Shown here: positions 45,482 to 58,419 of the stretch, piece by piece
Numbering within the stretch: the stretch's first letter is position 1
Layout: the number at the start of each line of letters is the position of its first letter
The notes under the pieces: model-generated
The model's input: the letters and a program-made list of their open reading frames with translations, nothing else
Told to the model about the DNA's origin: nothing
Databases searched by the model: none
Position numbers and translations under genes: made by a program
Source of the DNA: Plumapathes pennacea
Lineage: Eukaryota; Cnidaria; Anthozoa; Antipatharia; Myriopathidae
NCBI GenBank assembly: GCA_964036295.1
Contig: OZ038465.1
Location: 4,223,167-4,287,166, forward strand
Direction: 5' to 3'
DNA: 64,000 nucleotides

Positions 45482-48400
45482 TTACTCAGGTCCCTCAAGC
45501 TCCGCGTAGTCTGGTTCCTCGAGCACGTCATAAACCGGGTTGTCCAGCTCCGCGCGTGTGGGCTGCGCATCCACGCGTCCTTGAACATCACTACAGTCCG
45601 CATAGTCAGGAATCTCATCCGGCGACGTCACCACGGCCAAGTATTCGGGGATTTCTTGCTGCTCCTGAGACTAAAACAAGGATGAGTTATAAGTCCATAA
45701 TTGAGCATGATTTTGCGGACATATACACGGGGCCTGTTGCGCAGGCTAGGGCGACCGCGAGTCAAAAAATCAAAAACAGTAAAATTCCGTAAATAAGCCC
45801 TGTATAAGGGACTTTTCTTGGACTTACTGTCGAGGGGGAGAGGGGAAGGGGAACACAGCAATACATAGTACCTGGCCGGTGCTTGGTATCACCAAGGCTT
45901 GGTACATAGACTCTGGCTGGTCCCTCTTCGGTGGTGCGGACTCGAGGGCCTGGTAGAAAGCGTCGTCTCCAGCTTGCTTGGACGCGCCGCCCTTCGGCCG
46001 ACCGACCATCAATGCTTGGTAAACAGGCCTTTCCTCCTCGCATGGTGACTTTCTCTCGGCATTGTCGTAGGTATTCTCATTGGATGTTGATCTTTCATTA
46101 TTAGGAATCTTCTGTAACGTCTTCATAGACATTGCACTGGCGGTTCGCCGATTCTCTTTTACCAGAGGATTCTTGAGAAGGAGACTGCCCATGTGCAAAT
46201 TCGCACTGTCGTACACTGGACTTCCTGCGAAGCAAATGAACAAGTTCACGTCACGTTGATGTTTGTTCTGATGTTGACTAGTTTCGTCAAACCATTGTCA
46301 AAATAGCGATCAGAGGGGCCTCGCTTCAGAGCGAGAAAGTCATGGTGGGTGGGTGGAGATTAACTTGGAGAACCACAACTAAACCATGATGCTTTGCGTG
46401 CTTGTCGTCCTCGTCCTTAACCATTTTTGAGGTTCCTTTCAACTTGGCATCGCAATCGGAAGCAATCTTCTCTATCACAACGTTCTTTGTAAAGTTCACT
46501 ACAGTAAATCTAATTAGCATTTGTTGAGGTTTGATTCTGTTCAATTTTTCAGTTTGAAAGTTAATGCCAAATGCATCATATTTACCAGTGGTTTCATTAT
46601 ATCGTAACTTTGCCTGTATTTTCCTCGGTCAACTTAGACACACGCAAACTATCAAATGTATAAACGGTAAAGCGTGCCTTTATATTGTTCAACTCACCAA
46701 CAGCCAGCGGTTTCGCATGCGCAGAGCCAGGCTGGTCACAGGGCTCTAAATAATCGGACTCGGCAAAAACTGGGTTCTTCAACATCGAGGGTAGCGGCAA
46801 ATTGTTCTGTCGTGAGAAGGAAAGTTAGCAAGAACTCCAAGAGCAAACTATCGATTCTAACTACCGCTCCTTGTAAAAGGTGGTATGTTTATCCGTCTTT
46901 GCGCCATATTGACACACAAGAAAAGAAAGAGGGGCAAATAACAACAAATTTGACAAATAATGCACAAATAACATAGAACAAATGTAAGTTAAAATTGATC
47001 TTCGTGGTTATGAAGCAACATTAGTTGGACGGAATCCAAATGAAGCCCTGGATTGTTTACGCAGTTCACAGATACGAGATTCATCTTTATACTAATTCCA
47101 ACTTTCTTATGATTACCTTGCTTGTTGGATTTGCAATCACTTGAATCCGTACGCATGGGGACGTGAGGAGAAAAAAACGACACAAAAGGTTAACCATGCA
47201 ATTCACTTTGCTAAAGGGAGATAAATTCCCTTCATTTGTCAAGCTTTCTACTTTGCCTGGTTTTACTTCAAGCCTTGCTTTGACCAAACCATACCTTCTG
47301 TTTCCACCACGCACCTTCCCGCCTGTCTGCAACACAAAGCAAGAGTTTCGTTTAGTCTTAATGGCGCCTTCCGAATTGAAGCTCGAAAAGCGAAAGTTTC
47401 AGCTAAAAAATGATTGACCGTGATTTGGCATGAATATCCGATGTTGCGCGCGAGCAAACCGGAGATAGTTTTCACAACAGGCCCGTATAAAGGTCCTGCT
47501 ACGGGAGACAATTTTTCTTGCAAAGTTGGCGACAGCAAAGCATTGCAAGTTGTGAAGTCAGTCAGGCGCTCGTAACTTTCTTTGCAACTTGCACGAAACG
47601 TTTCCCTTCTACCACAATTGTTTGTTGCAAAGATGTGGTGTTTATACACGTGCAGTTTCTCCAATCTGCAACTTCTATCGAAATTGAGTTGCGGTGCAAG
47701 TTAATTTGCCTTTTGCCGGACCTTTGTTTGGCGAGCGACACAAACAAAAACAAAACAAAAAATACAAACAAACAAACAAACAAACAAACAAAAAACTTTG
47801 TAACTCACTGACGCAAGTTGCTGTCTCTCAGCCAATCAGGAGCAACAACAGGGTTGACGTACATAGCAACAGCTCATGCTTTATATCTTTGTTAAAATAT
47901 CAGAGGAACGTGGTGGAAGAAACCGGCTAAGTCGACCTATTTACCTTTTCCTCCTCTGAGTAAAAATCAGCCAGATACAAAATGAAATAATAGCCACGCA
48001 GACCACAGATGCAGATGCTGCAATAATAGCCACAACAACGGTGTTATCTTTCTTATCTTCACCCGTCCTTTCACCTTTGTTGGCGTCTTTTCCTCCGGGT
48101 GTTTCAGGATTATTTGATGGCTCTGTGGTCGATACCGCAGGTTCACTCGGTGTAGTCTCTTCAGTTGGCTGTTCTGTTCCACTGGTCCCGCTTGTTGCGC
48201 GTGGTACTGAGGTAGTGGAAATTGATGCCTGTACGAGGTAAAAGCGATATATTCCTTTAATCAAAGCAGCAAGGCAGCTGTAAGCTCGCGAATTTGTAAA
48301 AGGACTTTTTTTTGCGGAAGTAACTATTTAATAGAACTGGCTCAATTCACCACGAAGGGGAATTCACCACTTCGTGGTGAACGCGGGCTTAAAAAAGTGT

Positions 48401-51400
48401 TATATAATAATTGAGAGAAAAGAATTATCGACGCGGTTTTCACGGGTCACGCGATCGCAGCACCCTCCAAAATAACAGATTGTACCTTTTTGACTCTAGA
48501 ACTAAAAAGAGCACGCCTGAATTAGTCCAGATGCCAATTTTGGATTGTCTAGGCTTCATTTTGGCGAAGCAGGGGCAATTTGTTTTTTGGAGATTTGATA
48601 AGAGTTTGTATGCTGCCGCCATGTTAGTCGAACTCGGAACAAGAAATGAAGTTGATCTGTGACTCAGCTTGATGTTTAGTTACTTCACATCTTTCGCAGT
48701 GCTAATTTTAAAATGTTGCGTGAAGGACCGATTTTAGTCGGCCACGCGCGTGTACACGGCTTTGTTGTCACGGTATTCAAACGTCCATGGCTCCCGATAG
48801 ATATTTTGTATCGACTCAGAATTTTGCTTTAAGTTTTAAGGCATGATAGTCCTGAACATATCAGTGTATTAAACTTATAGGATACGTTACTTTTGAGATG
48901 GCTTTTTATGACGTGACATGCAAACCAAGAATTGAAACCCCTGACTATAAATTTGCATACTGTATGAACTTGTAAACATTCACCGGAAATGGATATTTTT
49001 GGCCGAGATTCAATATCTTTTCGGCCTAGTATCTTCTAAGCCGCATTTACTGTCACTACAGAAATTTTGGCGGATACTAAACCAACGGCTTCAGATTTGT
49101 TTGCGATATATTAACGCCATCGGTGCCACTGATCGTTTGACCTTCATGACACCGCGCCAAACTGTCACAATAACAACGCAAAACACAACAGAGTGAAACA
49201 CAACCAAGCTCAGAATCATTGGCCAAACAAACTTCGAACGCATGACAAACCTTCAAAATGAGAACACGTTCCGAACAAAAATATGGTCGCAACAACTACG
49301 ACAACATCTTGCTTTTAAACTGCGTTGTTCGACACACCCTGTTACGCGACCTTCATCATGGCCAAATTCGGAAAACCGCAACTGCTTTATTTGGAAATCC
49401 ATTGTTGACAACAGAGGGAATGGGGAAGCAGGGAAGCAGGGAAGGAAAGTGATTACTATACCTCGCAAATCCCACAAAGTGGAATTCGCGAGCTAAAAAC
49501 TATGACAAGAAGTTGTACACCCTTTAAACTATCTATGACAAATGGATTAACTGTCGAAAACAATACAGTTAATATTGCTCTCGTTTCGTGTGGGCTTATG
49601 ATTGGTCAAAAGTGTTTCGTACAACCTCTGTGATGGGCGTAGTACTTGGTTTGGTCTTGGTTTTCGATAGCCATCCAAAAACCGCTTTAAAAATTTCAGT
49701 TAGTCAGATTATGTTTTGTAACATTCTTAGCCAATCAAGAGTAGGTAAACAAAACCAGATGTATGGTAGCCCGTTGTCATACAAAAGCCTTCTACATCTC
49801 TGATACATTAGTTCCTGGACTTGCCTTTGTAGACACCACTGTGCTTGATGGTTTCAAAGTTGTAGTTTTCCTGGTCGTCTCTTCTGTAGTCTTCACTACT
49901 TGCTGTGTCTCAGTCGTAGTAGGGTTGGTTACAGTTGTCGAGAAAGTACTGATGACTACACCAGTGTTGGATGTGATGGCTTTGGTTGTTACACTACTTA
50001 TGGGCTGCCACACCTTAGTTGTTGTAATAAGTTGATTGGTTGAAGTCTTGGTGCTTGACGTGATCTTTGGTGGATTAGTTGTTGGAGCAGTACTGATGAC
50101 TACACCAGTGTTGGATGTGATGGCTTTGGTTGTTACACTACTTATGGGCTGCCACACCTTAGTTGTTGTAATAAGTTGATTGGTTGAAGTCTTGGTGCTT
50201 GACGTGATCTTTGGTGGATTAGTTGTTGGAGCAGTAGGTGTTGTTCCAGGAACAGTGCTAACTTTATTGGTGCTCACCGTGGTCCCCTGTGTCTTACTTG
50301 TTGTGGCTGGAGGTGCACTTGTTGATTCACCAATATTATCTACAAAAAAGACATGCCGGTAATTTAACCAAGATTACATAGGATGTTATCTGAAAAACTT
50401 TGATATGGTATGTCTTCTTTAAAAAGAGATTATTACACGGGAAGGAGTGCAATACGGCGGAGTATTTTTACGAGTTGGTCTTATTTTTTCGAGCCTGCTT
50501 CAGACGAGAAAAGATAAAACTGAGGAGTAAAAATACAGCTGTATTGCAAGACTTTTCGTGTAATAAATTGTTTATTATACGGCAAAAGAAGCTGGGCAAA
50601 CGTTCTCGCCACTCGCAAAATGGAACAAAAAATGACGGGTTCGTAAACTTTGCTTGCGAAAATTGATCACGTAAGCTAATAAACCAGTTGATTTGGTTCC
50701 TGACAAGTGCAATACGCTCCCATCTTTGCATTCGTTTTGGCCTGTAATTGCAAAGTCGTGTAATAATAATAATCCTTCCATTCTTGCTGCATCATGTCAA
50801 AATTGGACTTTGATTCTTAGAATGAAAAGCTCAGTCCTCTTTCCCACGTGTCATGAATTTGTTTCAAGTTTCGTATGGATCAAGACCTGTTCTTTAAGAG
50901 TCATTAATTCATTACATGATACATGTGGATCGACAGAACATGTACATGCCAACACAAATCCCAAAAATGAGATGCAACTTCATACAGATCAAGAACTGTT
51001 CTTACAGGTCTTCAATTCATGACAAAATCTATACAAGTCATGTGGATCAAAAAATTTAACTAAATTAAACTAATATAACTTGTTACAAGTGGACAGTATT
51101 AGAAAACCCTAAATGTTCATACATACAGTTTTCAGTTCCTTTTGCTTTAAAGAGGACACACTTTGCCGCTTGGCCATCACATTGATACTCAAACTTCATT
51201 ACGCGACCACTGAAATTGTTTCCAAGTCCCTTCCACTAAGGAATACAAGAAAACACTGAAATATAACTCTTTATCAAACATGTACAGCACATCTTGAAGC
51301 TAAAGAGCCAATACAGATATTCAAATAAGTTATTAAAAGAATATTTTAATGGCCACTGCAGTGCTACTCCCTTGTGAGAAACCGGTATAAAGATAATATT

Positions 51401-54400
51401 GTTAAAGATATAATTTGGTGTATCAACCTACCAATGGCAACGGTTGATGTGGCTCAAGCTGAGATGTTTGGAGCAACAACCCAGTTCATTGGATAGCCCT
51501 TGCTCCAGCAAAGGGCTAATTACACTTGATATAAGTGAAATGTCAGCTTAAACACCAGATCTTACAGTACCAAGTTTATCCACATCACACATCATACATA
51601 TTAATTTTGTAGATATTTCAATATCTACAAAACTGATCTATAATCAATATTTAAAACTAGTATTTTGATTGGGCAGTAGTGAGTGGGTGACAGCTTATGT
51701 AATAAAGTGTTATCCAAATACAGTTGAAGCTCTTGAAGGCGACCACCTCGGAAATTCGAAAAAGTGGTAAGTTGTAACTATAAAGCTGGTCGCTTATGAG
51801 AATGGGCTCTCGTAGGCAACCACACGCTGAACCAATAGAGGCTGGTCATTTACAGAGTTTTTAGCATAAAGCCGCTTGGATGCTCCACCCAAAACTCCCT
51901 TGAACTATTAATTCGAGACTTATCAAGTGAACCATTAGCACAATTAGTCATATTATTACTGTAAATAGGGGGGAGGGGTGCACTCCTATATATGGGCTAT
52001 ACGGGGATGTGCTGCTCAACAGGGTATACTTTTTGTCTCTCCGACTCTAAAATAGGGTATACAAATCACTGTTTCTCTCTGGTTCATTCTGGCTCTGGAA
52101 CAGGGTCAATATTCGTTCCTGCCAGAATCCTTGATGATTTATAGTCGAGTCTGTCGCTGCAAAACAGCTCTGAACTGTTGCTTATCACACAATGCCACAT
52201 GTTTATTCAAGCACGCAGTTTCCGATTTGTGGAGTCGCCTCTAATCTTGAACCGAGGGTATCTATTTTCACCATTTTGTCTGGAACAGAGTAGCAAAATT
52301 GCCTTTCTTTACTCTGGAACAGGGTCAGGGTAACAGGGACTCAGTTGCACACCCCCATACTTAATTTAAGGGAGTGCCCCCCACCCACCACCACCCCTCT
52401 GGATCAAGTAGTGTTCAATTTCAGTAAAGTATCGACTAATACGAGTCAGACCCTTTGAGTGGTCGCTTACGAGAGCTTATAAAACAAAGGAAAAGACCAG
52501 TTGGTAGTTTCTGAAAGTGGTCCTGCTCACTTATGGTAGCAGTCGCTTACAAGAGCTTTTAATTACAGAGTTTGAGTGATAATTCAAACAGGGTTTCACA
52601 CTGGTGGTTGTAACTAGAGCTGGTCACTTACAAGAGTGGTCGCAAGAAGAGCTTTGACTGTAATGCAAGAAACTGTGTATTGAACAGAAGGTTATATTCA
52701 TATTATAGTTGACATACCTCAAAGGAATTTCCATGTATGTAAAATTTCACTTTACCATTTGTAGCTGATGAAACTGAAATCCACTGTTGTCCCTGAAGAT
52801 ACATCCCTCTCTTAATGGAACAGCTTGTGTGTTCTTGCTTCGATAATTTACGATTACCCTTACTTGTAAGGTCCAATATTGTCAATGGCTTTTGTACCCA
52901 CTCTCCATTAAAAAGAGTAACTTTACAACCTGTAAAGCCAAGAAAAAATGAGAATTGACTCACAATAGCAGCAACCACACATGGAATAGTACCAAGAATA
53001 TACAATTAGAATTCTAAGCAAATCTGAGCCTGGAGTCAAAAATCTAAGTCACCTGACCAAGTCACAAGCAGGACCACCATAAAATTTTGTCTGAGCAATA
53101 TTTGTTAAAAAACGGTCAAGTTGGTTGCTTACCATAATTATTTCTTTATTGCTGTCTTTTGACATTCATACACTTAGCATTAACAAATTTGCTCATAACA
53201 GGCATGGTTTATTACTTGGATGGGTGACCACCAGGGAAGAAAATCCTTGCAGGATCCTTAAGGATCCTTAAGGATCCTCAAGGATCCTGCCCAAATTTTT
53301 CTTGACTACAAGGATCCTGCAAGGATCTTGTAAGGATCCTGGCAGGGCAAGATATGCCAGGATCCTTCAAGGATCCTTCAAGGATCCTTCAAAGATCCTT
53401 GCAGGATAAACAAAGCAGGATCCTGTTAAGATCCTGTCAGGATCCTCATAGGATAAACACAACAGGATCCTGGCAGGATCCTAACAGGATCCTAACAGGA
53501 TCCTTGTTAGATAAACATAGCAGGATTCCTGTAAATATCCTGGCAGGATCCTGTTAAGATCCTGGTAGGATCCTGTTAAGATCCTCTCAGGATCCTCATA
53601 GGATAAATACAACAGAATCCTGGCAAGATCCTGACAGTATCCTTGTTGGATTAACATAGGATCGGAGGTATGCTTGTAGCTGGAATGAAATGCCAGTGAG
53701 CCTTGCAGGAAAAAAGTATAACAAGACGGATTTAGAAACATGTTTGTACAGCTTGCACATATGAAATTAAACTTGTGAAGTAATTTTGATGTTTTCTGAA
53801 AGGTACTATTGCCATCGGGTAACAAAGTTTTACTGGGTATCATGATTTTTTATTATAAATAAAAACAGTGGCGTAATTTGTGAGTATATTAAAAAATGAA
53901 ATATTTATTCTTTTTCTTTGCCAAATACTGAAATAATATTGCACAATGCTGTACATGTTGTTGAAAACCGAAACCTCTATTTCACTATAAGATTTAGTGT
54001 TTCTATCAACAATTTGGGATGAAACAAAACAAACAGAATTGGGACGTTTTGTGGCTGACTGACCTCCAAAAGCAAATTGAACGCGTTCCAACGACCCCCC
54101 AACAATTACATTCAGCACGCTTATCCGGTTGATCATCCAAGTTTTTCTCAACCATACAAATTATGTGTATAATTCAAGTCCCGTAACTCTCCTGGACTCT
54201 TCACGTACGAAGTGATTTCCGTGCGTCCGTAAACATTCACTCGTTCAGTGCCTGGGTACTAGTTTGTCACGTGTAAACGAATCAGAGCTCACGCTGGTTC
54301 TGGCGCTTGGATCAACGGTATTTTTTCAGCTCGTGTTGTTGCTCAGCTGTTTCACTTCGTTTTGCATGGGGTTATTCATATTGCCTTTTATTGGATGAAT

Positions 54401-57400
54401 GTTTCACGTACTCTTCACTTCAAGTACAATTCTTTACCGTGTGAATCGCTTGGAGGACAAGCACTCGCTGGCACTAACGTCGATCTCAATGGTCTTCGAA
54501 GTTCGTTTACGCGTTTGGATATTGTCATGGTCGGGAGAGAGAATACAGAAGCTCAGATCGATCTGGATCAATCAGTTGGTCACATATAATACATCCCGGA
54601 GACTTCAAACAAGGTGAGATAAATCAACTTTTGTGAACGTTTAACAAACAAGCAACTACGACCGTTTAATTAAGACTTGACGAGTTGAAATGATTTCGGC
54701 ACTTTTAGTGCTTTGTTTGTTTCAATTATATCAAGGGGCTACGAACTACATGTATCTTGAATAGTATATACATATATATTACCATACATATACACGTGTC
54801 CCCAATCGGATAATTTGGTTTGATGCGCTTTGTTTTGACTTATTTATCCGACCGCGGTGTGGCAGCTTGGACTTTCTTTACGTTCGATCACGCAGAATAC
54901 TCCATCTGCCGGGGTATTAATAACTCTCCATGCTTTTGACAGCCTAAAGTTCGTTTCTTCAGCATTTTGAATGAGGAACCCATATGGAAAAAGAGACAGA
55001 TTGTATCTGCATGCATAAGTTTTACTTAGATCCAAATTCTCCATGTATTTAGTATGAAATTTAGTTGCATCAACTTGGTGTAAACATATACATTTCTGAA
55101 ATTGCTTTTCTGATTGTTTTTTTTTTTCCTTTTTACAGGGAAAAGCACAGACAGCAGGGTTGTGGTGAAGGCATATTACAACTACAGTATGATGAACAGT
55201 ACTACATACATTGGAGTCAGCCCTGAACACTTAACTAGCAGCTGAGTCCAGTTAATTGAAATATGTGCTGATATTTGTCCTCTAATACATACTATAACCT
55301 GAGTCAGAAATATACTGAAGTTTATCTACTCCAAGTTTGATGAACCAGCATGTGGAAAATGGTGCATACTTTATCTGCATGGCAAATATTAAAGACAACA
55401 GCACTGCTTTAGTGCTAATGTAACTGTCTGTGTCTTTTACTTTACCATTCATGTCCTTTCTCTTAATTTATTGAGGTTGTTGTCTAAGGCTTTTAAAATT
55501 TACTCACGTTTACTATACAAATATCCAGTCACATTTTTTACATATATATATATATATAAATACAGTGCAGAATTACAATATTGTGGATTGAATACATGCA
55601 GGCGAGAATTTGAATTCAAAGGGGGCAGGCCTACAATGTATGACTTGTGTGATACACCAGAAAATTGAAATGATTTATGCAAGGCATGCACTAAAAACCT
55701 GCAAGGAAATTTGCCAGGATCCTACAAGGAAATTTGCCAGGATCCTGCAAGGAAATTTGCCAGGATCTTGCAAGGAAATTTACAAGGATCCTGTAAGGAT
55801 CCTCCAGGATCCTCCAAAGGTTCCTCCAGGATCCTACAAGGATCCTGCAAGGATCCTGACCCAGGATCCTTGCAAGGATCCTGCCAGGAATCCTGCAGGA
55901 TCCTTGCAAGGATTTTCACCAGGGATACTCTGATTGAATATTCCTTTTTCCTTGTGCAGCCAAACCTTCTTTGAAGTACTGCATAATAATCTTGAAGAGT
56001 ATCTTGCACAATAGTTTAAAACAGTGTGCAAATTACAGCATAGAAAGTTGCAATAAAGCTCTTCTGAATCGGCTGACTGTAACCTGCTAGCCTGCACACA
56101 GGCTCTCTGCTTGGGTTATAGCATCATTAGATTTTATTAATATTGAATTAGACATAATAATATTGAATTAATACTAATATAGGCATTGTAATCAATGTGT
56201 ATACCTTTGCAATAAAATGAAATTGAAAGCTTTACACTATTCTGTTGTGGCTTGTAAAATTGTACTATTATCACAAGATAACTTTTAGGATCTTGCAAGT
56301 TCTTGACAAGATATACCATGACCTTGCAAGTTCTTGCCAAGATAATACTGGATCTTGTAAGTTCTTGACAAGAACCTTGCAGGTTCTTGCCAAGATAATA
56401 TTGGATCTTGTAAGTTCTTGGCAAGATATACCATGATCTTGCAGGTTCTTGCCAAGATAATAGTGGATCTTGTAAGTTCTTGGCAAGATATACCATGATC
56501 TTGCAGGTTCTTGCCAAGATAATAATGGATCTTGTAAGTTCTTGGCAAGATATACCATGATCTTGCAAGTTCTTGTCAAGATATACCATGACCTCTAAGG
56601 TCTTGCCAAGATATGCCATGATCTTGCAGGTTCTTGCCAAGATCTTGTCAAGATTTAGCAAGATCTTGCAAGATTCTCAATTAAGATCTTGCATCATCCT
56701 GCAGGATCTTGCAGAGATCTTGTAGGATCTTGTTTAAGATCTTGGCAAGATCTTGGCAAGATTCTGGACATGGGATTTGACTCAGACTTCACCAATAAAT
56801 TACAATCATGGTCAAAATCAATTGAATACAATGGAACCTCCTGTAAACGACCATCCTTCATTCATCTTTAAGTGGTTGCAGCTTATAGGAGGTGGTCGCC
56901 CACTGGAATTTCTCACCATGGGAGGCCTAAGTGAGAGCCACAACCAGTGAAAAATAATGCAGTTTTAGTGAGTGAAAAAGCTAGAACTTGTGTTTTGCTA
57001 AATCAACCTCATGTCCTGTTGCACGTTACATTACATATGTTAGTGTTTTGTGCGGTCCAGACTTTCTGCAAGAAAGTTAGTCCTTCCTCAGAAATTTTCT
57101 CTTTGAGAGCATAAAGTGGTTGCTTACCAGAGATAAAAAAAAAATAGAAAAACTCAATCAGTGAGAAATAGTGGTCATGGTCACCAGTGAGAGGTGTGGT
57201 CGCTTACAAGAGGTTTCAATAATAGTAATTTGACTGAGTGACCAATCAGTCATTTGGTAAGTGGTCGCTTAAGAGAGGCAATCGCTTATGGAAGATGGTC
57301 GTTCAGGGAGGTTCCACTGTATATGAACAGATTAACGACTTTATCCCAAGGCTACATAATGAAATAAAACCATTAACATTAGTGGTAAGTATAAATTGTC

Positions 57401-58419
57401 TGCCCAGCTAAACCATGTGAGTTGGAGCATGTTAGGTACTGTGCAGGGGGGGGGGATTAATATCTTCCCAACACTTTTGGCAGGTCAGCCAGTGAACTCA
57501 ATCAGGGACCAATTTACCTGATCAAAATAATCCTGATGTTTGTAAAACATGAACTATGCATGGTCATCTTTTTTTGGAAGATATAAATAATTAAATAATA
57601 TTGCCACTCAATGAACTCTTGACCCCATACCACTGAACAGAATAATCAATAAACACAGACACATCTAGTTATCAATCTGATTCCTATATATCACAGAGAA
57701 ACAGGTAAAAATATATTTTGATTTACTAATACCTGCCAATGATTTGCGTATATCTCCGTTAGGCATGCAGCCAAAAGTATCCTTAATATCCAATCAATCA
57801 ATCAATCAATAACCTTTATTTATACACGATTACAAACTTTCAGCAAAACGCTGGTGGGGTCGTGTCTTCTATCTAAAATCTACATATTAAATTATCTATC
57901 GAGTGTCGTTATCCTACAGACTCGCTCCCGTCATTCACCTAACTCTTTACTTTACTTTTGCACTTTAGTCACTCACTTTACTACCTAACTTACATTATTA
58001 CTTACACCTTACGTACATTTGACTACCTCGACCCCCCCCCCCCCCCCCTCCCCCCACCATCCCCACGCGCGTCCGCTCACATACACACACACGCACGCAC
58101 ACGCATACACACTATTATAATTAAAAGTAAGTAAATTTCTTATCTTTAAAAGTTATCATGCATGCTTCTTTTTTAAAACTAAAATCATTCAGGGGTAATG
58201 CTAATCCCGCATGACGAAAGTAGCATTATCACGAAGACACCGACAACCACAGTTTGATCCCCACCGGCCACCACCTCGTCGTTGACTGCACCAATTTGGG
58301 TTACATTTGCCCAGGTTCGAGAACCAATCCCCCCATGAAAAGCGTGTTATATTAAAGAGAAATCCTTGTCGCAGTTCAAACAAGCACGACCAACAACAAA
58401 ACAAGAGAAAGATCCTCAT
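45482..58419 (-). CDS. Receptor 4: type I receptor with mucin-like stalk and YQAL/YAEL tail
   Basis: Ten exons join in phase: 58233-58419, 52718-52929, 51127-51235, 49825-50339, 47945-48228, 47295-47326, 47117-47139, 46698-46806, 45872-46224, 45482-45670 (670 aa). The first exon (MRIFLLFCCWSCLF, then LFNITR and a Cys-rich part) is placed by similarity to other receptors; its donor (TTC/GTGATA) is weak and the intron is 5.3 kb. Ectodomain exons read GCKVTLFNGEW...HGNSFE and WKGLGNNFSGR...VLFKAKGTEN. A 171-codon Thr-rich stalk exon uses a GC donor. The helix is VVVAIIAASASVVCVAII. The tail has DYLEP, VYDSA, TYDNA, VYQAL, FYQAL, MYQAL, YLAVV and ends VYDVLEEPDYAELEGPE. An alternative first exon could end near 54080 (MINRISVLN...). 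The other nine exons are firm. Confidence 0.7.
47750..47795. repeat. AAAC microsatellite
   Basis: A run of CAAA units in the intron after the membrane exon of receptor 4. Confidence 0.8.
49948..50235 (-). repeat. Two 144-bp tandem repeats in the mucin-like stalk exon
   Basis: Two adjacent, nearly identical 144-bp units (48 codons each, 49948-50091 and 50092-50235) lie within the Thr-rich stalk exon of receptor 4. The damaged receptor locus at 20998-21437 has only one such unit. The unit keeps the frame, so copy number changes stalk length without breaking the protein. Confidence 0.85.
50430..50766. mobile_element. MITE with TTATTACACG ends
   Basis: 337 bp with inverted ends TTATTACACG and CGTGTAATAA. 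An inner CGTGTAATAAATTG motif is also palindromic. An inverted, left-truncated copy lies at 20469-20793. It is in an intron of receptor 4. Confidence 0.65.
51721..52660. mobile_element. TA-flanked mariner-like element, about 940 bp
   Basis: Ends CAGTTGAAGCTCTTG and (inverted) CAGTCAAAGCTCTTC lie inside TA dinucleotides. Phrases like GGTCGCTTACAAGAG recur inside in both orientations. No transposase frame is visible. It lies in intron 2 of receptor 4. The similar element at 56829 has related ends. Confidence 0.6.
53241..53660. repeat. Dense array of AGGATCCT palindromes
   Basis: About twenty copies of AGGATCCT or one-base variants (AAGATCCT, AGGATTCC) are separated by 2-15 bases such as GC, AAC or TTA. 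Longer units (CAGGATCCT...GATAAACA) also recur. It is in intron 1 of receptor 4. No coding frame is meaningful here. Confidence 0.85.
54162..55240 (+). other. Possible plus-strand spliced transcript in receptor 4 intron 1
   Basis: A plausible donor (ACAAG/GTGAGA) at about 54613 and a strong acceptor (long T run then TTTTTACAG) at about 55139 could form an intron on the plus strand. Neither flank has a convincing coding frame. It might be a non-coding RNA or nothing. Confidence 0.2.
55690..55925. repeat. Array of AGGATCCTGCAAGG repeats
   Basis: Repeats such as CAAGGAAATTTGCCAGGATC change gradually into AGGATCCTGCA units. It shares the GGATCC core with 53241-53660. It lies in intron 1 of receptor 4. 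Confidence 0.8.
56280..56765. repeat. Array of CAAGATCTTG/CTTGCAAGTTCTTG repeats
   Basis: About 70-bp higher-order units alternate phrases like GGATCTTGTAAGTTCTTGGC and AAGATATACCATGATCTTGC. The right end moves to pure AGATCTTG palindromes. It lies in intron 1 of receptor 4. Confidence 0.8.
56829..57319. mobile_element. TA-flanked mariner-like MITE, 491 bp
   Basis: Inverted ends CAATGGAACCTCCTGTAAACG and CAGTGGAACCTCCCTGAACG are flanked by TA. Inner GGTCGCTTA phrases match the element at 51721-52660. Confidence 0.65.
57789..58045 (-). mobile_element. LINE/SINE-type 3' tail ending in ATTG repeats
   Basis: Read on the minus strand the segment ends TGTATAAATAAAGGTTATTG followed by (ATTG)n. A short tandem tail after an A-rich 3' end is typical of RTE/CR1-like retroposons and their SINEs. 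No coding part is visible. Confidence 0.45.
58079..58112. repeat. CA-rich microsatellite
   Basis: An imperfect run of CA and CGCA units. Confidence 0.7.

Noticed and set aside
45482-45640. Canonical ITAM at the end of receptor 4
   Set aside because: The pair YDVL-EEPD-YAEL has four residues between the motifs, while the classic ITAM has six to eight. I describe it as a tandem YxxL pair only.
53241-56765. CRISPR-like array
   Set aside because: Repeats are short palindromes with irregular spacers and lie in an intron of a eukaryotic gene. No regular repeat-spacer pattern or Cas-like gene is present.
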